The notes under the pieces: model-generated
What the model was told of the DNA's origin: nothing
Database searches by the model: none
The model's input: the letters and a program-made list of their open reading frames with translations, nothing else
DNA from: Paraperibacillus esterisolvens
GTDB taxonomy: Bacteria; Bacillota; Bacilli; Bacillales; DSM-1321
Length of the DNA stretch: 64,000 bases
Assembly: GCF_046237625.1 (NCBI RefSeq)
Contig: NZ_CP143545.1
Span: forward strand, 868,001 to 932,000
Direction of reading: 5' to 3'
In this document: positions 34,839 through 43,333 of the stretch, one piece after another
Layout: each line of letters opens with the position of its first letter
Numbering within the stretch: position 1 is the stretch's first letter
Program-made: the position numbers and the translations under genes

Positions 34839-34891
34839 GTCTGCTTAGATGGGTTAAAAGTCCGCGGATGATATTAGGGGAAAGATACTGA

Positions 34892-35047
34892 GAGGATCAC
34901 TTGACTGGAATTGATCGGTGTAAAGCCCATCCTGACAGTCCCAGCCCTGATGTCGCCCCAAAAGTTGTGGAAGCAGGAGCTTATTTAAAGGACATGAGCA
35001 TCGAGGTCAATCTGGAGCGTTCTTTACAAATATATTGGATTCGCTAA
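34892..35047 (+). pseudogene. Unidentified short coding remnant
   Basis: An open stretch of 51 codons reads HLTGIDRCKAHPDSPSPDVA, then a helix-like KVVEAGAYLKD and stops at TAA. No start codon with a ribosome binding site is present, and upstream a stop closes the frame. The composition looks like real protein, so it may be the end of a lost gene; I cannot name it. Confidence 0.3.
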
Positions 35048-35067
35048 AAAGGAAAAAGTGATAACAG

Positions 35068-35107
35068 AAAAAAGTCCGTCCCAGGGGACTGTAAGGCTTC
35101 GGACTTT
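35068..35107 (-). terminator. Terminator of the ctaG-like operon
   Basis: AAAGTCCG pairs with CGGACTTT around an inner hairpin; a T6 run follows on the minus strand. Confidence 0.8.
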
Positions 35108-35110
35108 ATT

Positions 35111-35920
35111 CTATTTGGCCGGTGCCATTTTGGCTGATGGCCTGGCTGCCCTGTACCACTGGAAACATAAAATCACGATGATGACCGCGTCGATAACATC
35201 ACCGGCGTAATACATGATCATCCCACCGGTTTCAGCTTCTTCTGCCGGCACGCCTCCTGGCGGATGGGCGTACAGGTATTTGGACAATATGCTGTGTCCC
35301 GCCATAAATAGAATCAGGACGGCTGTACGAAAACCAGGGGAAGTTCTATGGTGTACGGGATCTATGTAAATAATAGCGGCAGTGAAAAGAAAGCCGGCCC
35401 AAAAAATATGGAGATGAACGATGAAATATAGAAATATATTTTTGTGCATCACCGAAAAGAGCGGAGTTGCATAGAGAACCCAGAGCCCGCCCAAGTTCAG
35501 GACCGCAGCAAACACAGGATGGAAGAACAGATGAGGGAGACCTCCTTTAAGAAAGCTGGTCAACCTCCGGGCCGCAGATGTGCTGAGTGACCGCAATAAA
35601 AGGGTCATCGGTGCACCGGTAACCATCAGGAGCGGCGCGAGCATTCCCAGCAGCACATGTCCCGCCATATGTGCCCTGAAATCCGTATGAGATAGATCTG
35701 CAAGCGGGCCTGTCACTGCTGCGAGAGCGCAAAGCGAGCCAGCTGCAAAATTGAAAATCCGGCGCCAGGGCCAGGATTTATACCGCCTGCTGGAATAATA
35801 GGCGGCAAAAGCATACAGAAGCAGGCCGGCTATGAATAAGGCGGCCAAAAGAATCTCGGGGATCAACCAGCTGTCAGGCATAATTTCCCCGCCATTGATG
35901 CGATGATGATCATGCTTCAT
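35111..35920 (-). CDS. CtaG-family cytochrome c oxidase assembly protein
   Basis: A 269-residue membrane protein with seven predicted helices, of the CtaG_2 family first linked to caa3 oxidase assembly. Family features: DFRAHMAGHVLLGMLAPLLMVTGAP in the first half, HLHIFWAGFLFTAAIIYIDP in the middle, and a His-rich HHRTSPGFR loop. Conserved His residues in membrane helices may bind copper. ATG overlaps the stop of the DUF2243 gene (ATGA), so the two are co-translated. No oxidase genes are in the window. Confidence 0.88.
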   Translation of the reverse strand: MKHDHHRINGGEIMPDSWLIPEILLAALFIAGLLLYAFAAYYSSRRYKSWPWRRIFNFAAGSLCALAAVTGPLADLSHTDFRAHMAGHVLLGMLAPLLMVTGAPMTLLLRSLSTSAARRLTSFLKGGLPHLFFHPVFAAVLNLGGLWVLYATPLFSVMHKNIFLYFIVHLHIFWAGFLFTAAIIYIDPVHHRTSPGFRTAVLILFMAGHSILSKYLYAHPPGGVPAEEAETGGMIMYYAGDVIDAVIIVILCFQWYRAARPSAKMAPAK

Positions 35921-36408
35921 GTGAAGGCTTCTCCTCTGCCTTTTTTCCGCATGATAAGATAAAGTCCTGCCAGCATCATGAGGGCCGCTGTGATATTCCA
36001 GACAGCATCATATATAAACACTTGATCCACATAGCGGATTTGATGGATGCGCATCCATTTATGCTGAATAATCCCGTCGTATAACTGAAAGCTTCCGGCT
36101 CCCATGAGCTTTCCTCCCCACCATTTGGCATGCCAAAGCCCCTTCCTCCGCCTGAGGTCGGCGAGAATGAATAAACCGGCGATGGTGGCGAACCAGCTGA
36201 ATGCGTGGAATAATCCATCAGAAACCAAGCCTGCCGCCGTTGTTGATTTATCGTAAAAGTGATGCCAGTGCAGCAGCTGATGGAAGACTGTTTCATCTAT
36301 GAATGCGGCAAAGCCGACGCCAAACAAGGCGCCAGACCATATATTGCGTCTCTTAAAGTGGAAACGGTCAGGATTTGGATTCCCGTTCGGGTGCCTGTAA
36401 TAAGACAT
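35917..36408 (-). CDS. DUF2243 membrane protein
   Basis: A 163-residue membrane protein with four predicted helices. DUF2243 features are the N-terminal GALFGVGFAAFIDETVFHQLLHWHHFYD and the later GSFQLYDGIIQHKWMRIHQIRY, with multiple conserved His. Such proteins are typically found beside CtaG-like proteins, as here; function is unknown, possibly linked to copper or oxidase maturation. ATG 36408 has GGGGGA eight bases upstream and is preferred to upstream in-frame starts. Confidence 0.88.
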   Translation of the reverse strand: MSYYRHPNGNPNPDRFHFKRRNIWSGALFGVGFAAFIDETVFHQLLHWHHFYDKSTTAAGLVSDGLFHAFSWFATIAGLFILADLRRRKGLWHAKWWGGKLMGAGSFQLYDGIIQHKWMRIHQIRYVDQVFIYDAVWNITAALMMLAGLYLIMRKKGRGEAFT

Positions 36409-36580
36409 GCGCCATTCCCCCTTTTTTCCTTTTATCTTCATTATTTCCCTTTCAACTCTCAGGATAAGCATGTGAAAAGGATAAAGTGAGAACAACCTAT
36501 CAATTTTTGCTATAATCATTTAATAAAAGCCGATGCCGCTGGAAAAACTTCAGTCCGGCATGTTACCTAGGGGGGACAGC

Positions 36581-37366
36581 ATGAAGCTCAGGCATTTATT
36601 TTTATTCGTGATCCTGCTGGTGCTGTACGGCTGCGGAGCCGCTGACCAGGACAAGACCGGTGAGGGTGAAAAAAAGGAAAAAGTCAGACTCACTGTCTCA
36701 GCAGCTGCAAGCCTGCAGGAAACTCTTGACGAGATTGCAGCCGTCTTTGAAAAGGAACATGCCGACATTGATGTATCTTATAATTTTGGGTCATCAGGGG
36801 CGCTGCAGCAGCAGATTTCCCAGGGGGCACCTGTAGACCTGTTCTTCTCAGCTGCACAGGATAAATTCAGGACCCTTGCCGATGAAGGATTGATCGAGAT
36901 CAGTACGGAGCTTGCGGGAAATGAACTCGTCCTGGTTGTGCCCAAGGGTTCCGGTAAAGGAATCAATAGCTTTCAAGACCTTGGAAAAGCGGGAAGGCTG
37001 GCACTTGGGACACCTGCTTCCGTCCCGGCTGGGCAGTATGCGAAGGAATCATTGAAAAGCCAGGGAATCTGGGAGGCAGTAAAACAGAAAGTGGTGTATG
37101 GGAAGGACGTCCGCCAGGTACTTACATATGTTGAATCAAACAATGTTGATGCCGGGGTTGTCTACAAAACAGATGCCCTGTCATCCTCCAAGGTTGAAAT
37201 AGCTGCATCAGCACCAGAAAACTCCCACACGCCTATCATCTATCCCGCGGGGATCGTAAAGGGTACAAAACATGGGAAAGAAGCTGAGCTTTTCTATGAA
37301 TTCCTGGAGGGAAAAAAGGCGATGGATATTATGGTGAAGCATGGGTTTAAGATAGCTGAACAGTAA
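36581..37366 (+). CDS. modA: Molybdate-binding lipoprotein ModA
   Basis: A 261-residue periplasmic-type binding protein. The signal peptide ends in the lipobox LYGC (Cys18). The ModA pattern is clear: LTVSAAASLQETLDEIAAVFE, then FGSSGALQQQISQGAPVDLFFSA, VPKGSG, and SNNVDAGVVYKTDA. It binds molybdate or tungstate outside the cell. AGGGGGG precedes the ATG. The permease ModB and ATPase ModC are not adjacent, so either they are elsewhere or this is an orphan component. A CTCTGC hairpin terminator follows. Confidence 0.92.
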   Translation: MKLRHLFLFVILLVLYGCGAADQDKTGEGEKKEKVRLTVSAAASLQETLDEIAAVFEKEHADIDVSYNFGSSGALQQQISQGAPVDLFFSAAQDKFRTLADEGLIEISTELAGNELVLVVPKGSGKGINSFQDLGKAGRLALGTPASVPAGQYAKESLKSQGIWEAVKQKVVYGKDVRQVLTYVESNNVDAGVVYKTDALSSSKVEIAASAPENSHTPIIYPAGIVKGTKHGKEAELFYEFLEGKKAMDIMVKHGFKIAEQ

Positions 37367-37418
37367 CTGTTTTCTGATCAAGAAGGGAAGAGTACATAGG
37401 ATAATAAATGAAGGAGGC

Positions 37419-37443
37419 TCTGCTTTTGCGGCAGAGATTTTTT
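37419..37443 (+). terminator. Terminator of modA
   Basis: CTCTGC/GCAGAG stem followed by a T-rich run. Confidence 0.75.
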
Positions 37444-37457
37444 ATGTGGGGACCCCA

Positions 37458-37500
37458 AAAAAATACGGGACAGCACCTATTAGGCGCAATCCCGTATTTT
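37458..37500 (-). terminator. Terminator of bdbDC
   Basis: AAAATACGGGA pairs with TCCCGTATTTT; a T run follows on the minus strand. Confidence 0.8.
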
Positions 37501-37897
37501 ACTTTCTCTTCAGTTTCAACAAACAGGCTGAGATTATGGTAAAGGCAATAAGGGCTAGAAACGGAATGGTGATGAATCCGAGCAGATTGATGTATTGTCC
37601 GGAACAAGGGACTCCTCCTGTGCAGACCTGGAACTCCTGCATGAAAGAAAGCTTTTGAAGGCTATAGTGATAGGCAGATATCATTATGCCGAGAAGCGAA
37701 AGAGGCAGGGCATAGCGATATACTGTGTGATCGCGTTTATATACGGCGATGCCGAGAATGACAGCTAGGGGATACATTAAAATCCGCTGATACCAGCAAA
37801 GTGTACATGGCACAAAATGCAGGACTTCACTGAAATAAAGGCTTCCAAGGACAGCAATGACAGCACTCAGCCAGGAAACTCCGAGAGCTCTACTCAC
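37499..37897 (-). CDS. bdbC: DsbB-family disulfide oxidoreductase BdbC (copy 2)
   Basis: A 132-residue membrane quinone-thiol oxidoreductase with four helices; redox pairs in PCTLCWYQRILMYP and VCTGGVPC. It reoxidises BdbD encoded just upstream. Translation starts at GTG with AAGGAG eight bases upstream, overlapping the end of bdbD by eight bases. Similarity to the 13.3-kb copy is high in the motif regions; having two copies suggests separate oxidase pairs. Confidence 0.93.
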   Translation of the reverse strand: MSRALGVSWLSAVIAVLGSLYFSEVLHFVPCTLCWYQRILMYPLAVILGIAVYKRDHTVYRYALPLSLLGIMISAYHYSLQKLSFMQEFQVCTGGVPCSGQYINLLGFITIPFLALIAFTIISACLLKLKRK

Positions 37898-38570
37898 TTT
37901 TTTTCTCCTTGGCCACTTTGGTAACCATATCGATCAGGTCTTGATAAGTCTTTCCTTTAAACTGTTTTCCGTTTACAAAGAAAGTGGGAGTACCGGTAAC
38001 GCCCAATTCCTTCACAAGAGACAAATCATTTTCCAGTTCCTTTTCATACTTTTCCTCATCAAATGCTTTCATCACTTTGTCCACGTTATTTTTGCCTGTG
38101 TTTTCTTTTAAAAGGCCGGTTAAAAAGTCTGCTGAATAAATGTCCATTTGTTCGTATTTTGGATCGTCAGGCTGCTGCTTGTACAAATCATCATGGAATT
38201 CCCAGAACTCTTCATTACCCAGTTCATGAAAGACTGTTTCCCCAAAAAGGGCAGAGCGGCTTGAATCCTTATAAATAATCGGGTCATTCATGAAGTAGAG
38301 TTTGGCTTTACCAGTATCAATCAAATCTTTTTTAATCTGTGGAAAAACCGAGAGTGTAAAATTTTTACAGACGGGGCACTTATAATCTCCAAATTCCACA
38401 ATATTGACCGGCGCCGATTCTTTCCCCAAATAAGGCTGGCTGCTGTAATCGAAAGAAGCTTCCTTTCCCTGCATATTGCTGAGTATAACAATGCCGGCAG
38501 CAGCTGCAATGATCAAACCAATCACTAAGAAGAAAAAAAGGTTAGACTGGCCAGTTTTTTTTGTTTTCAT
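37890..38570 (-). CDS. bdbD: DsbA-family thiol-disulfide oxidoreductase BdbD
   Basis: A 226-residue membrane-anchored oxidase (hydrophobic segment at residues 11-31). The thioredoxin fold has a helical insertion; active site CPVC in FGDYKCPVCKNF and cis-Pro in TGTPTFFVNG. It introduces disulfides into exported proteins, with BdbC as electron acceptor. The ATG follows GAGGTGT. Upstream a BlaI-type palindrome covers the promoter, so the adjacent BlaI/M56 pair may control it. Confidence 0.93.
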   Translation of the reverse strand: MKTKKTGQSNLFFFLVIGLIIAAAAGIVILSNMQGKEASFDYSSQPYLGKESAPVNIVEFGDYKCPVCKNFTLSVFPQIKKDLIDTGKAKLYFMNDPIIYKDSSRSALFGETVFHELGNEEFWEFHDDLYKQQPDDPKYEQMDIYSADFLTGLLKENTGKNNVDKVMKAFDEEKYEKELENDLSLVKELGVTGTPTFFVNGKQFKGKTYQDLIDMVTKVAKEKKSE

Positions 38571-38584
38571 TAGACACCTCATAG

Positions 38585-38625
38585 ATTTATAGATTTTGAC
38601 ATACAACACTACAAAGTGTAGTGTT
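38585..38625 (-). promoter_or_regulatory. bdbDC promoter with BlaI-type palindrome
   Basis: A perfect palindrome AACACTACA-AAG-TGTAGTGTT occupies 38605-38625. On the minus strand a -35 TTGTAG lies within it, followed after 17 bases by TATAAA. The half site (ACTACA) is also found in the blaI promoter. Confidence 0.75.
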
Positions 38626-38650
38626 AGAGGCTGAGAAAATCAAGTGACAG

Positions 38651-39505
38651 TCACGTGACCGTCACCAGAGTCAAGGCCAGGAGGAACAGCAGTACATACA
38701 CAGAAACAGTTACTGTGGTGCTGCTCAATTTCAGCGGTATATTTTTTTGCGGATCAACTAATTGCTGCAACCTCAAATTGACAGCTTCTTTTGCAAAAAA
38801 GGCAGCAGCAGGCGGTGCTTCAAAAGAAGTACGGTTCCTGATCAGCTTTAAAAGTGCCGTGCTTAAATCGAGGCGGCTTCCCATCCGGCTGATGGCATAT
38901 TCATCAGCAGAAAGCTCGCTTAGGATCCGATAATTCCGGAAGCACCAGCCTGTCAGCGGAACAAAAAAGAAGGCCGTTGATATCAGCTGCAATAAAAATA
39001 GCTTCAATGAATCTTTATTCCGCCCATGAAACGATTCGTGCTCGATCACAGCACGCAGCTCTTCCTCATGAAGCAAGGAAAGCATGCCTGTGCTGAGTAC
39101 GATGGAGGTCCTGAAGAAGCCAATGGAAAAAGCGCCGGGAGCTGGATCTGCTATGACTAAAATGTCTTGTTGCTCTGGTCTGAGAATTTTATTTGCTTTT
39201 TCAGTCAAGCCGAAATCCATCAGCGAATGGATGCGCCGCTCGAACTTCTTTAATAAGTAAGCCTGCTCTGCAGCCTTCCAGACTATGGTAATAATATTAT
39301 AGGAAATTAAGACATTCAGAATAATGATGGCAAGGAAGTAATAGAAGGAATCATCCTTGAAGAGACTGAAACAAAATTTAAAGAAGTTCGCTTGAATATT
39401 GACTCCAAACAGAAGATGGACCAAAAACATCCCCATTTGTCCCCAAATGAAGAAGGCGATGAAGAAACTGAGGGACAATATAAGATAAGACTGCTTCTTC
39501 CACAT
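38651..39505 (-). CDS. M56-family (BlaR1/MecR1-like) membrane metallopeptidase
   Basis: A 284-residue membrane protein with four predicted helices and a cytosolic zinc protease loop, HESFH (HExxH) at EHESFHGRNKDSL, with the downstream ELSADEYAI carrying the third ligand region. It corresponds to the N-terminal part of BlaR1/MecR1 but lacks the extracellular penicillin-binding sensor. In this arrangement it probably degrades the BlaI-type repressor encoded just upstream, in answer to an unidentified signal. The ATG overlaps the repressor's stop (TGATG). Confidence 0.88.
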   Translation of the reverse strand: MWKKQSYLILSLSFFIAFFIWGQMGMFLVHLLFGVNIQANFFKFCFSLFKDDSFYYFLAIIILNVLISYNIITIVWKAAEQAYLLKKFERRIHSLMDFGLTEKANKILRPEQQDILVIADPAPGAFSIGFFRTSIVLSTGMLSLLHEEELRAVIEHESFHGRNKDSLKLFLLQLISTAFFFVPLTGWCFRNYRILSELSADEYAISRMGSRLDLSTALLKLIRNRTSFEAPPAAAFFAKEAVNLRLQQLVDPQKNIPLKLSSTTVTVSVYVLLFLLALTLVTVT

Positions 39506-39921
39506 CACATTTTTTCCTTCTTCATTCTGCTAATTTTCTCCTCCAGCTGTTCAAGCAGGCTTTGATCCACATCTTTCATGGCATCCAGCATGTGGCTGAT
39601 CACCACGCCGCCAAATTCATCCAGAAGGTTTTCAGTCAGCTTCTTGGATTGTTCTTCAATGAACTGAGACTTGGTCTGTACAGGCCGGAAGTAGGACAGC
39701 CTTCCCTCAGTTCTTTTCACTAAAATCCCTTTAGCACTAAGCCGCTTCATCACAGTCATAACGGTGTTAAAATTGAGCGGCTTGTCTGCCTCCAGATGCT
39801 GCTGCACCGATTTAATGGTCTGCTCATCGTTCTGCCATAAAAATTCCATGATCCTTGCCTCAAGCGGCCCAAAGAAGCGGTCCAGGCCGGCTTTGTTATA
39901 TTTAAAATGATTGATATTCAT
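39505..39921 (-). CDS. BlaI/MecI/CopY-family transcriptional repressor
   Basis: A 138-residue winged-helix repressor: LEARIMEFLWQNDEQTIKSVQQHL and FNTVMTVMKRLSAKGILVKRTEG, then a C-terminal dimerisation helix bundle. Members bind TACA-N-TGTA-like palindromes and are inactivated by proteolysis or copper. Here the partner is an M56 protease, indicating the proteolytic mode. The gene starts at ATG 39921 behind GGAGG. Its own promoter carries a related palindrome. No beta-lactamase is nearby. Confidence 0.92.
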   Translation of the reverse strand: MNINHFKYNKAGLDRFFGPLEARIMEFLWQNDEQTIKSVQQHLEADKPLNFNTVMTVMKRLSAKGILVKRTEGRLSYFRPVQTKSQFIEEQSKKLTENLLDEFGGVVISHMLDAMKDVDQSLLEQLEEKISRMKKEKM

Positions 39922-39932
39922 TAAAACGCCTC

Positions 39933-39970
39933 CACTACGAATTGTAGTGTTTGTCCCACTTACAATCAAG
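39933..39970 (-). promoter_or_regulatory. Autoregulated promoter of blaI-M56
   Basis: CACTAC-GAATT-GTAGTG (39933-39949) overlaps the minus-strand -10 TACAAT, preceded after 17 bases by TTGATT. Half sites match those of the bdbDC operator. Confidence 0.75.
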
Positions 39971-40118
39971 TCTAATTCGTTGATAAATTATGACTAAATA
40001 CGACCAGGGTGCAGGAATGATAGCCTTTTTTGTGGAAGTAAACGATGGTTGAACTGCGGGAGGCGACTCTTCAAACAGCGTTGATTCGAATTGATGAAAA
40101 AATAGGGAGGATAAAAAA

Positions 40119-40511
40119 ATGAAATTCAGTACGCCTCAAGTGAATCTTTATGTGGAGGATCTGGTAAAATCCCGGGCCTTCTATGAAAGACTCGGTTTCG
40201 AACTCCGCTTTACAGCAGAAATTGGCGGGAAAGAGACCCATCATGAATTTGTCTTGGACGGGTTTACACTAGGTATTGCAACAAAGGAGTCCGCACGGGA
40301 TGTGCATGGGCTGTCTCCGGGGAAAAATGAAGGATGTGAAATTGTGCTGTGGACGGAGGATTCTGATGCAGCCATCGAGTTTCTGGCGGAGCACGGAGTT
40401 ACAATTCTTTCTCCACCTGCAGATTTTTTAAATTTGAGAGCCGGCTATATCCAGGATCCGGATGGTAACTCCATTCATATTGTGTGTAAACGGGTGAAAG
40501 ACGGGCATTAA
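40119..40511 (+). CDS. VOC-superfamily (glyoxalase/dioxygenase fold) protein
   Basis: A 130-residue two-module VOC protein. STPQVNLYVEDLVKSRAFYERLGF begins module one and a second module ends in AGYIQDPDGNSIHIVCK, where the DPDGN turn and following His are typical metal-ligand surroundings. Substrate unknown: members include glyoxalases, antibiotic-binding proteins and dioxygenases. AGGGAGG precedes the ATG. It converges on the CDF gene and shares a terminator hairpin with it. Confidence 0.88.
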   Translation: MKFSTPQVNLYVEDLVKSRAFYERLGFELRFTAEIGGKETHHEFVLDGFTLGIATKESARDVHGLSPGKNEGCEIVLWTEDSDAAIEFLAEHGVTILSPPADFLNLRAGYIQDPDGNSIHIVCKRVKDGH

Positions 40512-40517
40512 GCCAAA

Positions 40518-40541
40518 ATAAAAAGCCCTGCCAGGACTTTT
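40518..40541. terminator. Terminator between the VOC and CDF genes
   Basis: AAAAGCCCTG-C-CAGGACTTTT hairpin; its end overlaps the CDF stop, with T-rich sequence on the minus-strand side. Confidence 0.65.
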
Positions 40542-41409
40542 AATTAGGTTCAACATGAACATGTACATTATAAATGTCGTGCTTGGATTTCAATTCTTTC
40601 TCCACAATCGTGGAAATATCATGTGCATCCCTTAACTCCAAATCCGGTTTGACAAGAATGATGATATCTACAACGGAATTGCTGCCATACTGCCTCGCCC
40701 GGATGTCCTTCACGCCTTTCACCCCGTAGACATCAAGGGTTGTTTTTTTATACGCTTCGAGCAGCATCTCATCATAACCGTCAGTCAGCGCATGCGATGC
40801 AGCCCGGAATATATCCCACGCAGTTTTGCATATCAGGAGACCAACAATAAAGGCTGCTGCCGGATCAAGCCAGGAAAGCTTGAATTGGGAGCCTATTATC
40901 CCAATCGCGGTTCCGATGCTGACCCATGCGTCTGAAAGGTTATCCTTTGCCGCTGCCATGACGGAACCGCTGTTGATTTTGATGGATATCTTTTTATTGT
41001 ACCGGTAGACAACATACATCACAGCAGCCGCAAACAGGCCCGTCCAGGCGGCAATCAGATCAGGCGGTTCATTGCTTCCCACAAAAACAGAGCGTCCTGC
41101 AGCATACAATACCTGGAAACCCACTGCCATCATGATAAAGGATGCAACCATTGAAGCGACGGTTTCCGATTTCCAGTGGCCATACCGGTGGTCGCTGTCG
41201 GCCGGCCTGCGGGACAGCTTCAAGCCGATCAGGACGGCAGCGGAAGCAATGATATCAGTTGTATTATTCAGCCCATCCGCCTTCAAAGCCTGCGAATCTG
41301 TAATACATCCAATAAAAAGCTTAAGTGCTGATAAAATGATATAAGCTATTATGCTTATAATAACTCCGCGTTCCCCTATTTTCAGGTTTTGATATTTTTC
41401 TTCTTCCAT
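40540..41409 (-). CDS. Cation diffusion facilitator metal exporter (MneS/YeaB-like)
   Basis: A 289-residue CDF transporter with six helices and a C-terminal cytosolic domain (about 205-289) ending in HVHVEPN. Metal-site motifs: NNTTDIIAS in helix II (instead of HxxxD) and DNLSDAWVS in helix V. The N-x-x-x-D site and the PADSDHRYGHWKSETVAS loop resemble B. subtilis manganese exporters (MneS/MneP), so Mn(II) export is inferred. GGGGGAGG lies eight bases before ATG 41409. Confidence 0.88.
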   Translation of the reverse strand: MEEEKYQNLKIGERGVIISIIAYIILSALKLFIGCITDSQALKADGLNNTTDIIASAAVLIGLKLSRRPADSDHRYGHWKSETVASMVASFIMMAVGFQVLYAAGRSVFVGSNEPPDLIAAWTGLFAAAVMYVVYRYNKKISIKINSGSVMAAAKDNLSDAWVSIGTAIGIIGSQFKLSWLDPAAAFIVGLLICKTAWDIFRAASHALTDGYDEMLLEAYKKTTLDVYGVKGVKDIRARQYGSNSVVDIIILVKPDLELRDAHDISTIVEKELKSKHDIYNVHVHVEPN

Positions 41410-41619
41410 GCCATGTCCTCCCCCGAATAGTTTCCTCCATAAGCGTAGCAAGGAGAAAGCGGGTGGGTCTACAGAAACCTTTTTTGCTTTTACTATAAGA
41501 ATGTGTCACAGATAAAAAATTTAGACAGAGGAAAGAATGCTAAATTCTATATTCCTGCCCGCAGCGATGGAGAGATGGAATATGTTTTTCGATAATAGAT
41601 GGTTAGCGTTAAATCCACA

Positions 41620-41735
41620 GGATTAGGCTTTTCATTCCTCCCATGAAGGACTTTTCGCCGCCAATCCTGAGTCAAAAAGACCTTCAAACCCCGATGAAGG
41701 CTTTCGCCCTAAATCCCGAGTCAGGAATGTCATTC
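41620..41735. repeat. Degenerate direct repeats related to the 27.8-kb array (inverted)
   Basis: Two and a half units with a 51-bp period: ATGAAGGACTTTTCGCC at 41643 and ATGAAGGCTTTCGCC at 41694, each followed by AATCCYGAGTCA. The segment AAAAAGACCTTCAAACCC-GATGAAGG corresponds to the reverse complement of the 27.9-kb unit. Confidence 0.6.
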
Positions 41736-41831
41736 ATGCTGATCCATAAGCTGCCGGCAGCGGGGCAGGGCATGCTTTATGATGTGGGCCATTACACACC
41801 GCTTTTATTAAGTTCCCCATATCAAACTCAG

Positions 41832-42162
41832 TTATCCCCGCGGGGCAAAGAGAATCAGGACTGCTCCGGACAGGCAGATGGCGGCCTCGGCCCAGTCATG
41901 AAACTCCGGCGTTTTCTCATCAACCAGCCAGCCCCGATAAACAGCCGGCACAATAAAGATTCCTCCATAGGCGGCAAGGACCCGGCCAAAAGCCGGAAGG
42001 AATGAAGCGCTGCGATGATCCCGTACAAACCAAGCGCGATGGTCCCAATCAGTCAAGCAGGCTGGATTGCCCTTCTCTCAGCCAGAGCCAGATCAGGTAT
42101 CCGCTCCCTGTTTCGGCGAGTCCGGCCTAAATGAACAGTAAAAGTGCTTTAATGATTCTCAT
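41832..42162 (-). pseudogene. ynfA: Decayed YnfA/UPF0060 membrane protein
   Basis: Minus-strand reading starts well (RBS GGGAGAG, ATG at 42162; MRIIKALLLF) but meets TAG at codon 12, then AGLAETGSGYLIWLWLREG. Two one-base deletions follow: LIGTIALGLYGIIAALHSF lies in a second frame and AFGRVLAAYGGIFIVP to FAPRG in a third. All pieces align in order with the 108-residue YnfA family of four-helix membrane proteins (SMR-like). The gene is clearly inactive. Confidence 0.9.
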
Positions 42163-42329
42163 CTCTCCCTGGTTCTCTTTCAATGAATTTCCCACTCAAG
42201 CTGGAAGAGGAAAACAGGGAGGGGACAGCTTCAATAATGGAATGATTGTTTTGCTTCCTGAGAGGGTAAAGTTCTCTGTGGATCAAACAGACCGAACATG
42301 TATCACAGCTAAGAAGGGAGAAGTAGGTT

Positions 42330-43277
42330 ATGCGAAAAGTCGTTATACTTGGAACCGGGCCTGCAGGGCTCACGGCTGCCATTTATCTGGCAAGGGCCAA
42401 TATGAATCCTCTGGTGATCGAGGGCACAGAGCCTGGAGGACAGCTTACATTAACAACTGAGGTAGAGAACTTTCCGGGATTTGCAACGGGTATTATGGGG
42501 CCTGAGCTCATCGAGAATATGAGGAAGCAGGCCGAGCGGTTTGGAGCGGAGTTCAAACGCGGGTGGGTGACGGAGGCAGACCTTTCCTCTAGTCCGTTCA
42601 CATTGAAGGCAGATGGAATCGGGGACATCGAAACGGAAGCCTTAATCATATCCACTGGTGCTTCAGCTCGATTCCTTGATATTCCGGGGGAACTGGAGAA
42701 TGTCGGCAAAGGTGTCAGCACTTGTGCCACATGTGACGGATTTTTCTTCCGGGGTAAAGAGGTGATCATTGTTGGGGGAGGGGACTCAGCAATGGAGGAG
42801 GCACATTTCCTCACTAAATTCGCCAGCAAAGTTACGATCGTGCACAGGCGGAACGAACTGAGGGCCTCCAAAATTATGCAGGACCGCGCCAGGAGCAATC
42901 CTAAGATTGAATGGAGGCTGAATCAGACACCAATCGAGGTGCAGGCTGACGCGCTTAAGGTGACCGGGCTGAAGGTTCGGGATAATGCTATCGGGGACGA
43001 GAAGGTCATTGGGGCAGACGGAATTTTTATCGCCATCGGTCATACGCCGAACACTGGTTTCTTAGGCGGCCAGATTAAAACAGATGAAACAGGATATATC
43101 GAGGTGGTCCCTGGCACTACAGAAACCAACATTCCAGGTGTTTTCGCCTGCGGAGACGTGCAGGACAAGAAATACCGCCAGGCGATAACGGCGGCAGGCT
43201 CCGGGTGCATGGCTGCGCTTGATGCGGAAAAATTCCTGGAAGGCAGTATGGTACACGACTGGAGTGAATCCCTGTAA
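42330..43277 (+). CDS. Thioredoxin reductase-like flavoprotein (TrxB-type)
   Basis: A 315-residue pyridine nucleotide-disulfide oxidoreductase. FAD-binding GTGPAGLTAAIY is at residues 8-19, the redox-active CATC lies in STCATCDGFF, the NADPH-binding loop is VGGGDSAMEEA and the C-terminal FAD motif is GVFACGDVQDKKYRQAITAAGSG. It transfers electrons from NADPH to thioredoxin. A housekeeping trxB would normally lie elsewhere (with yvcI/yvcJ), so this may be a second copy, next to the Fe-S/HesB-like gene. GAAGGGAG precedes the ATG. Confidence 0.92.
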   Translation: MRKVVILGTGPAGLTAAIYLARANMNPLVIEGTEPGGQLTLTTEVENFPGFATGIMGPELIENMRKQAERFGAEFKRGWVTEADLSSSPFTLKADGIGDIETEALIISTGASARFLDIPGELENVGKGVSTCATCDGFFFRGKEVIIVGGGDSAMEEAHFLTKFASKVTIVHRRNELRASKIMQDRARSNPKIEWRLNQTPIEVQADALKVTGLKVRDNAIGDEKVIGADGIFIAIGHTPNTGFLGGQIKTDETGYIEVVPGTTETNIPGVFACGDVQDKKYRQAITAAGSGCMAALDAEKFLEGSMVHDWSESL

Positions 43278-43333
43278 GTGAAGGGGGCAGCTGCGGCGGC
43301 ACAAGTCCATATCATTTTAAAGGAGGGAGAAAG

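Noticed and set aside
36520..36580. Moco riboswitch before modA
   Set aside because: A short ATGCCG/CGGCAT hairpin is present, but the leader is far too short for the conserved Moco RNA.
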